NCBI RefSeq assembly: GCF_900142965.1
Contig: NZ_FRCQ01000004.1
Span: forward strand, 1 to 64,000
From: Rhizobacter sp. OV335
GTDB lineage: Bacteria > Pseudomonadota > Gammaproteobacteria > Burkholderiales > Burkholderiaceae_C
DNA length: 64,000 bases
Direction of reading: 5' to 3'
The notes beneath the pieces are model-generated. The model saw only the letters and a program-made list of their open reading frames with translations, ran no database searches and was not told the DNA's origin. Both the position numbers and the translations under genes were made by a program. This document shows, piece after piece, positions 60,079 through 64,000 of this stretch (its first letter is position 1; every line of letters begins with the position of its first letter).

Positions 60079-60281
60079 ACGCCAGCTTTCTTGTAGAAGC
60101 CGCAGACGGCACCTTCATTCGGAAGACTCGCGAAGAGTTGTTGCCCGAGGACCGCCTTGTGTTTGACGGGCCCGGCGCGTTCAGTGGCGTTGAGGCGGCC
60201 CAGAGGCGACTGGATGCCGACATCGCGAGCGCCGGCGGCCTGGAGGAATGGAAAGCTCAGTCGCCGGCCAGCACGTCGTAG
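60075..60281 (+). CDS. Small partner of the JAB-like protein, unknown function
   Basis: 68-residue acidic protein starting at an ATG that overlaps the JAB-like gene stop (ATGA), with AGGAGAG 7 nt upstream. It contains SFLVEAADGTFIRKTREELL at the start and an amphipathic C-terminal helix (EAAQRRLDADIASAGGLEEW). No signal peptide or known domain. Tight coupling and a small acidic size fit an immunity protein, antitoxin or chaperone of the JAB protein, but this is inference only. Confidence 0.6.
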   Translation: MNASFLVEAADGTFIRKTREELLPEDRLVFDGPGAFSGVEAAQRRLDADIASAGGLEEWKAQSPASTS

Positions 60282-60316
60282 CGGGCGGGCCTGCAGAGCC
60301 CACCTCCTCCGTCCCC

Positions 60317-60445
60317 TCACTCCGTCCTCGCGTTCCCCGCCTTCACCACCACCACCAGCGCGAGCAGCACGCCCGCGACGGCGAGATCGGCCTCTCGCAA
60401 CGCCAGGGTTGCTACCCGTCGCCGGGCGCGCGGGCGCTGACCCGC
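60317..60445 (-). pseudogene. Possible remnant of a membrane protein C-terminus
   Basis: Between the JAB pair and the LysE gene a minus-strand frame reads LREADLAVAGVLLALVVVVK followed by a polar tail and stop. This looks like a final membrane segment. No start or upstream coding signal is visible, so it is at best a fragment. The rest of 60282-60500 shows nothing recognisable. Confidence 0.25.
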
Positions 60446-60500
60446 TCGTGCGCCACCTTCGCGAACCCGAGCACCGCCTGATCAGCGGCGGGCCCTTGAT

Positions 60501-61133
60501 TCACGCGTCGGGCGCGGTCGCGATCAGCCGGACGCCCAGCCCGAACAGCACGACGCCCGCGCTGCGGTCGACCCAGGTCTTGCAGCCGAGGTAGACCTTG
60601 CGCGGCCCCTGCGACGACAGCAGCAGCGCGACGAACGCGTACCAGCTGGCCTCGACCGCGAACACCGCGGCGACGAGCGCGATGCCGAAGCCGGCCGAGA
60701 AGCTGTGCGGCAGGAAGGCCGCGAACACGCTGCCGTAGACGATCGCCGTCTTCGGGTTGCTGAGCTGGGTGGCCAGCCCACGCCACAGCGAGCGCCCGAA
60801 CTGCCGGGGCTCGTCCGCGCCGCCGGACTGCAGCGTCAGCGATTCGCGCGCGCCGCGGAAGATCAGGAAGCCGAGGTAGCAGAGGTAGAGCCCGCCGCCG
60901 AGCTTCAGCGCGAAGTACAAGGTGGGCACCGCCATCAGCACCGCCTGCAGCCCGAGCAAGGCCATCGTGGCGAACGCCATGCCGCCGAGCCCCATGCCGA
61001 GCGCCGCCGCGACGCCCTGCGAGCGGGAGCCGGCGACCGACATGCGCGCCACCATCACGAAACTGGGTCCCGGGCTGACGACGCCGACGGACAGCGCGGC
61101 GACGATGCCCGCCAAGGCGATGAGTTCCTGCAC
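60501..61133 (-). CDS. LysE/RhtB-family exporter
   Basis: 210-residue inner-membrane exporter of the LysE family with six hydrophobic segments. Family signatures are VGVVSPGPSFVMVARMSV near the start, KLGGGLYLCYLGFLIFRGA, and GLATQLSNPKTAIVYGSVFAAFLP. The family exports amino acids and related metabolites; the substrate here is unknown. The GTG at 61133 has AGGAG 8 nt upstream and begins at the usual position; a longer frame upstream adds sequence with no membrane character. It is a single gene downstream of the EamA gene on the same strand. Confidence 0.9.
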   Translation of the reverse strand: MQELIALAGIVAALSVGVVSPGPSFVMVARMSVAGSRSQGVAAALGMGLGGMAFATMALLGLQAVLMAVPTLYFALKLGGGLYLCYLGFLIFRGARESLTLQSGGADEPRQFGRSLWRGLATQLSNPKTAIVYGSVFAAFLPHSFSAGFGIALVAAVFAVEASWYAFVALLLSSQGPRKVYLGCKTWVDRSAGVVLFGLGVRLIATAPDA

Positions 61134-61216
61134 GATTCGATCTCCTGTTGAAGTGGCGGCGAGGATACCCCTCGACGCCGGGTTGCCGTGACCCACAATG
61201 GGTCACGTGCGATGGA

Positions 61217-62146
61217 TCAGCGCTTGCGATTGGTCAGCATCACGCCGAGCACGCTCAGCGCGCCGCCGATGCCCATCGACGCCGTGATGGTCTCGCCGAG
61301 CAGCAGCGACGCGAGCGCGACGCCGAACACCGGCACCAGGTTGTTGAACACCACCGTGCGCGACGGGCCGATGGCCTTCACGCCTTCGCCGTACCAGACG
61401 AAGCCGAGCACCGTGCCGAATGCGCCGAGGTAGACCACGGCCGCCCAGACCGGCCACGCCACCTGCCGCCACGCGACATCGGCCCATTCGCCGGCCGACC
61501 CGAGCAGCAGGAACGACAGGCCCCACAGCGCGGCCCAGGTGGTCGCGACCAGCGGGCTCAGCCCGGCGAACGCGACGCGGCCGATCACCGTGTAGGCGGC
61601 CCAGCTCAGCACCGCGCCGAACATCAGCAGCTCGCCGGTACCGATCGATCGGCTGATGTCGTGCAGGGCCGCGAGCGGGCTGCCACGCGTGATCACGACG
61701 ACGGCGCCGGTCAATGCCAACGCAATGCCCCACCACTGCAGCGGCCTCAACCGCTCGCGGAACACCAGGCTCGCGGCCACCGCCGTCACGACCGGGTTCA
61801 GTGCGACGAACAGCGCGGTGCGGCCGGCCGGCATGCGTGCCAGCGCCGAGAAGAAGCACAGGTTGTAGAGAAAGATGCCGGTGAGCCCGAGGCCCGCGGT
61901 GGCCACGCATTGGCGCCAGCTCAGCCGCGGCAGGCCGCCGGCCGAGCGCCAGGCCAGCGGCAGCAACAGCAGCACCGCGACGCCGAAGCGCAGCACGGCG
62001 GCCACCGCCGGCGGCATCGCCTGCGCGAGTTCCTTGCCGGCGATGAAGGTGCCGCCCCAGAACAGCGCGACCATCACGAGCTTGGCGTAGACGATGCTGG
62101 TGTTCGGCGGGCCCCACGGGGGCGAAGCGGCGATGGTGGCGGTCAT
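61217..62146 (-). CDS. EamA/DMT-family transporter
   Basis: 309-residue protein with ten predicted membrane segments in two EamA repeats. The first repeat has LVMVALFWGGTFIAGKELAQ and LFVALNPVVTAVAASLVFRE, and the second has LMFGAVLSWAAYTVIGRVAF and VVFNNLVPVFGVALASLLLG. Each repeat ends in the usual N/P-x-x-Glu-type loop. DMT proteins export metabolites or amino acids. It is divergent from a LysR gene across 117 bp that contain a promoter and palindrome, and is probably controlled by it. Confidence 0.92.
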   Translation of the reverse strand: MTATIAASPPWGPPNTSIVYAKLVMVALFWGGTFIAGKELAQAMPPAVAAVLRFGVAVLLLLPLAWRSAGGLPRLSWRQCVATAGLGLTGIFLYNLCFFSALARMPAGRTALFVALNPVVTAVAASLVFRERLRPLQWWGIALALTGAVVVITRGSPLAALHDISRSIGTGELLMFGAVLSWAAYTVIGRVAFAGLSPLVATTWAALWGLSFLLLGSAGEWADVAWRQVAWPVWAAVVYLGAFGTVLGFVWYGEGVKAIGPSRTVVFNNLVPVFGVALASLLLGETITASMGIGGALSVLGVMLTNRKR

Positions 62147-62176
62147 GAAGGCGTGTGGATCGTTGGTCGGCGCCGG

Positions 62177-62206
62177 ATGCTAGTTTTCATGGGTCGTCAT
62201 GGTCAA
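62177..62206 (-). promoter_or_regulatory. Promoter of the EamA transporter gene
   Basis: On the minus strand TTGACC (62201-62206) and TAGCAT (62177-62182) are 18 bases apart, with a start expected near 62170. The -35 box touches the LysR-type palindrome, consistent with an activator contacting RNA polymerase. Confidence 0.5.
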
Positions 62207-62222
62207 ATGAGCAAACGCTCAT
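62207..62222. promoter_or_regulatory. LysR-type palindromic operator
   Basis: ATGAGCAAACGCTCAT is a 16-bp inverted repeat (arms ATGAGC/GCTCAT) containing the T-N-A type spacing of LysR sites. It lies between the divergent EamA and LysR genes, directly upstream of the EamA -35 box. Confidence 0.55.
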
Positions 62223-62263
62223 ACCTGGTGCACGGCCGCCCATGGCCTTCTCATGACCCCGCC

Positions 62264-63172
62264 ATGACCTTCACCCAACTGGAAATCTTCGCGCTCGTCG
62301 CCGAGCTCGGCGGCTTCACCGCGGCAGCCTCGCGCCTCGGGATCGGCCAGTCGGCCGCTTCGCACGCGCTGAAGGCGCTCGAGAAGGAACTGCGCGTGTC
62401 GCTGATCTCGCGCCACCCGACGGCGTTGAAGCCGACCGAGATCGGTCAGCAGGTGCTGCTGCGCGCGCGCGAGATCCTGAACCTGGCCGAGGCCTTGAAG
62501 CAGGAAGCCGCCGCGGTGGGCGGACTGAGCCAGGGCGTGCTGCGCATCGGCTCGTTCGGGCCCACCTCGTCGGTCCGGCTGCTGCCCGGCATCCTGGCCG
62601 AGTTCCGCCGCGGCTTTCCGGGCATCGAGGTCTATGTCGACGAAGGCGAAGACAGTGCGGTGACGCGCTGGATCCTCGAAGGCCGCGTCGACGTCGGCTT
62701 CGTGGTGCTGCCCGACGAGCGCTTCGACACCACGCCGCTGCTGGTCGACGAGCTGATGGCGCTGGTGCCCGCGGCCCACCCGCTGTCGAAGGCGCGCAGC
62801 ATCGCGCCGGCCGATCTGATCGGCATGCCGTTCATCCTCACGCAGGCGGGCAGTTCCTCGCTGGTCGAGAGCCGCTTCAGCGCGCTGGGCCTGCACCCCG
62901 ACATCCGCTACCGCGTCTCGCAGATGGTCACGATCCTGGCGATGGTCGACCGCGGCGAAGGCGTGTCCATCGTCGCCGAGCACGCCCTGCCCGAGCGGCT
63001 CGAGACGCACTACCCGGGCATCGTGGCGCGACCGCTGCGCCCGGTCGCACGCCGCCAGATCGGCCTGGCGGTGCGCAGCCTGCGGCAGGCCTCGCCGGCC
63101 GCGAAGGAGTTCCAGAAGATCGCGGCGCGTGTGTGCCGCCCGAAGCTCACCGCGAAGAAGGCCTCCGCATGA
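62264..63172 (+). CDS. LysR-family transcriptional regulator
   Basis: 302-residue LysR regulator. The winged helix-turn-helix is in residues 1-60 (TQLEIFALVAELGGFTAAAS, GIGQSAASHALKALEKEL). The effector domain follows, with VLRIGSFGPTSSVRLLPGIL, GRVDVGFVVLPDERFDT and GEGVSIVAEHALP. The ATG at 62264 starts at the conserved MTFTQLE. It is divergent from EamA and likely controls that gene and itself through the palindrome between them. Confidence 0.93.
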   Translation: MTFTQLEIFALVAELGGFTAAASRLGIGQSAASHALKALEKELRVSLISRHPTALKPTEIGQQVLLRAREILNLAEALKQEAAAVGGLSQGVLRIGSFGPTSSVRLLPGILAEFRRGFPGIEVYVDEGEDSAVTRWILEGRVDVGFVVLPDERFDTTPLLVDELMALVPAAHPLSKARSIAPADLIGMPFILTQAGSSSLVESRFSALGLHPDIRYRVSQMVTILAMVDRGEGVSIVAEHALPERLETHYPGIVARPLRPVARRQIGLAVRSLRQASPAAKEFQKIAARVCRPKLTAKKASA

Positions 63173-63198
63173 CCGCCCCCGTTGCGGCGCGGGGCTGA

Positions 63199-64000
63199 TC
63201 AGCGGCGCAGCCGCCCGCTCGCGTCGACGATCGACAGGTCGACGAAATCGAGCCCGGTGTGGTCGGTCGGGCTGTAGTTGATGCGCATGCCGCCGAGGTC
63301 GTAGGCCGACATGCCGTTCAGCGCAGCCAGCACCGATGTTCGGTTCGGCGCGCGGCCGGCGCGGCGGATCGCCTCGACCAGCACCTTCGCGTCGGCAAAG
63401 CCCTCGACGAGCGCCGGCGTGATGTCCTCGACGTGCGCCGCCTTCGCGAACTCGAGCACCTCCTTGATCAGCGGCGACGCGATGGCCCGCTCGTTCGGGA
63501 ACACCTGCGCGATGATCGTGCCGTGCGCGTTGGACTTCATCAGGTCGATGAAGCCCTTCGATGCGTTGTTCGACAAGGTGACGATCTGCGATTGCAGGCC
63601 TGCCGCGCGGATCAGCGCGGTGCCGCCGGACACCGCCTGCGCCGAGCCGACGAACAGGATCGCCTGCGGCTCGGCCTTCTTCAAGGCCTCGACCGTCGGC
63701 CCGAATTCGGGCTTCTGCTGGTTGAACTGGCCGGCGAACACCGGCGTGATGTGGCCCGTCTCGAAGCCGGCGCGCGCACCGGCCATCGCATCGAGCCCCG
63801 ACGAATCCTCCGGGTACACGACCGCGATGCGGCTCACGCCCACGCTCATCAGGTGCTCGATCGCACGCTGGGCCTCGCGCGACGACGACGCGCGGACGTT
63901 GAACACATAGGGCTGCACCGGCTTGCGCAGCACGGCGGCGCCGGTCAACGGCGCCACCAGCGCGATCTTCGATTGCTCGAGCACCGGCAGCATCGCCTGG
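63199..64000 (-). CDS. Branched-chain-type ABC transporter substrate-binding protein, partial
   Basis: C-terminal ~267 residues of a Peripla_BP_6 (LivJ-like) receptor, cut by the right edge of the window so that its signal peptide is outside. The visible part has IALVAPLTGAAVLRKPVQPY, ASSSREAQRAIEHLMSVGVS, AVVYPEDSSGLDAMAG, VALQ-like ligand loops and GMRINYSPTDHTGLDFVDLS near the end. The subfamily includes receptors for aromatic and organic acids. No transporter partner is in view. It ends 26 nt from the convergent LysR gene. Confidence 0.88.
   Translation of the reverse strand, partial: QAMLPVLEQSKIALVAPLTGAAVLRKPVQPYVFNVRASSSREAQRAIEHLMSVGVSRIAVVYPEDSSGLDAMAGARAGFETGHITPVFAGQFNQQKPEFGPTVEALKKAEPQAILFVGSAQAVSGGTALIRAAGLQSQIVTLSNNASKGFIDLMKSNAHGTIIAQVFPNERAIASPLIKEVLEFAKAAHVEDITPALVEGFADAKVLVEAIRRAGRAPNRTSVLAALNGMSAYDLGGMRINYSPTDHTGLDFVDLSIVDASGRLRR

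Overview
The window is a piece of a high-G+C chromosome from a betaproteobacterium, most likely of the order Burkholderiales (Rubrivivax/Leptothrix/Methylibium-like). The reasons are the 16S-tRNA-Ile-tRNA-Ala-23S-5S rRNA operon, the very GC-rich third codon positions, and the gene content: several branched-chain-amino-acid-type and ribose-type ABC transporters, an orphan TRAP binding protein, a PHB-depolymerase-type esterase, a DUF3563 protein and a MipA/OmpV protein. The species cannot be named from the sequence alone.

Layout. 1-5.7 kb: a complete rRNA operon on the minus strand with its promoter (TTGACG-17-CATAAT), boxA elements, a 23S processing stem and a terminator. 5.9-9.4 kb: a small unknown gene, then a LytS/LytTR two-component pair and a membrane acyltransferase. 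9.3-14.6 kb (minus): a translationally coupled trio of a SWIM/SNF2 helicase, an acetylpolyamine-amidohydrolase-type deacetylase and a GNAT acetyltransferase. 14.7-22.3 kb: an AttH/CrtC-like Tat protein, an orphan TRAP binding protein, and housekeeping genes (pmbA, darP, mog, cysE, trmJ, suhB). 22.3-29.2 kb (minus): one tightly packed sugar operon made of a ROK regulator, an ABC importer, a TIM-barrel isomerase and a Gfo/Idh/MocA dehydrogenase. 29.3-38.5 kb: a hybrid histidine kinase, DUF3563, an HD-GYP phosphodiesterase, a PHB-depolymerase-type esterase, a DUF3455 lipoprotein, a MipA/OmpV-response regulator-kinase operon and an IclR regulator. 38.7-44.1 kb (plus): an AroE-like dehydrogenase translationally coupled to a five-gene branched-chain-amino-acid-type ABC importer. 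It is divergent from the IclR gene, across a spacer holding two matched palindromes.

44.1-51.4 kb: a less ordinary stretch with an Omp85/TpsB-like outer-membrane protein, a unique beta-rich protein, an NHL-repeat lipoprotein, a large protein of unknown function and tRNA-Arg(CCT). 51.5-53.1 kb: a heat-shock patch next to the tRNA. It has two Hsp20 genes behind a sigma-32-type promoter and a possible SD-masking RNA hairpin, a small unknown ORF with its own sigma-32-like promoter, and a short remnant that looks like the start of an AbiEii toxin gene. 53.1-58.5 kb: a RibD-C-like reductase with an ECF sigma factor, a ClpP-like peptidase, and a five-domain hybrid kinase facing a periplasmic binding protein. 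59.5-60.3 kb: a lower-GC, translationally coupled two-gene unit consisting of a JAMM/JAB-like protein and a 68-residue partner; this is the best candidate here for an undescribed small system. 60.5-64 kb: LysE and EamA transporters, a LysR regulator, and a branched-chain-type binding protein cut by the window edge.

All calls come from reading the sequence; no database search was run. Start codons were chosen from Shine-Dalgarno spacing, overlaps with neighbours and family lengths, and differ in many places from the longest open frame.
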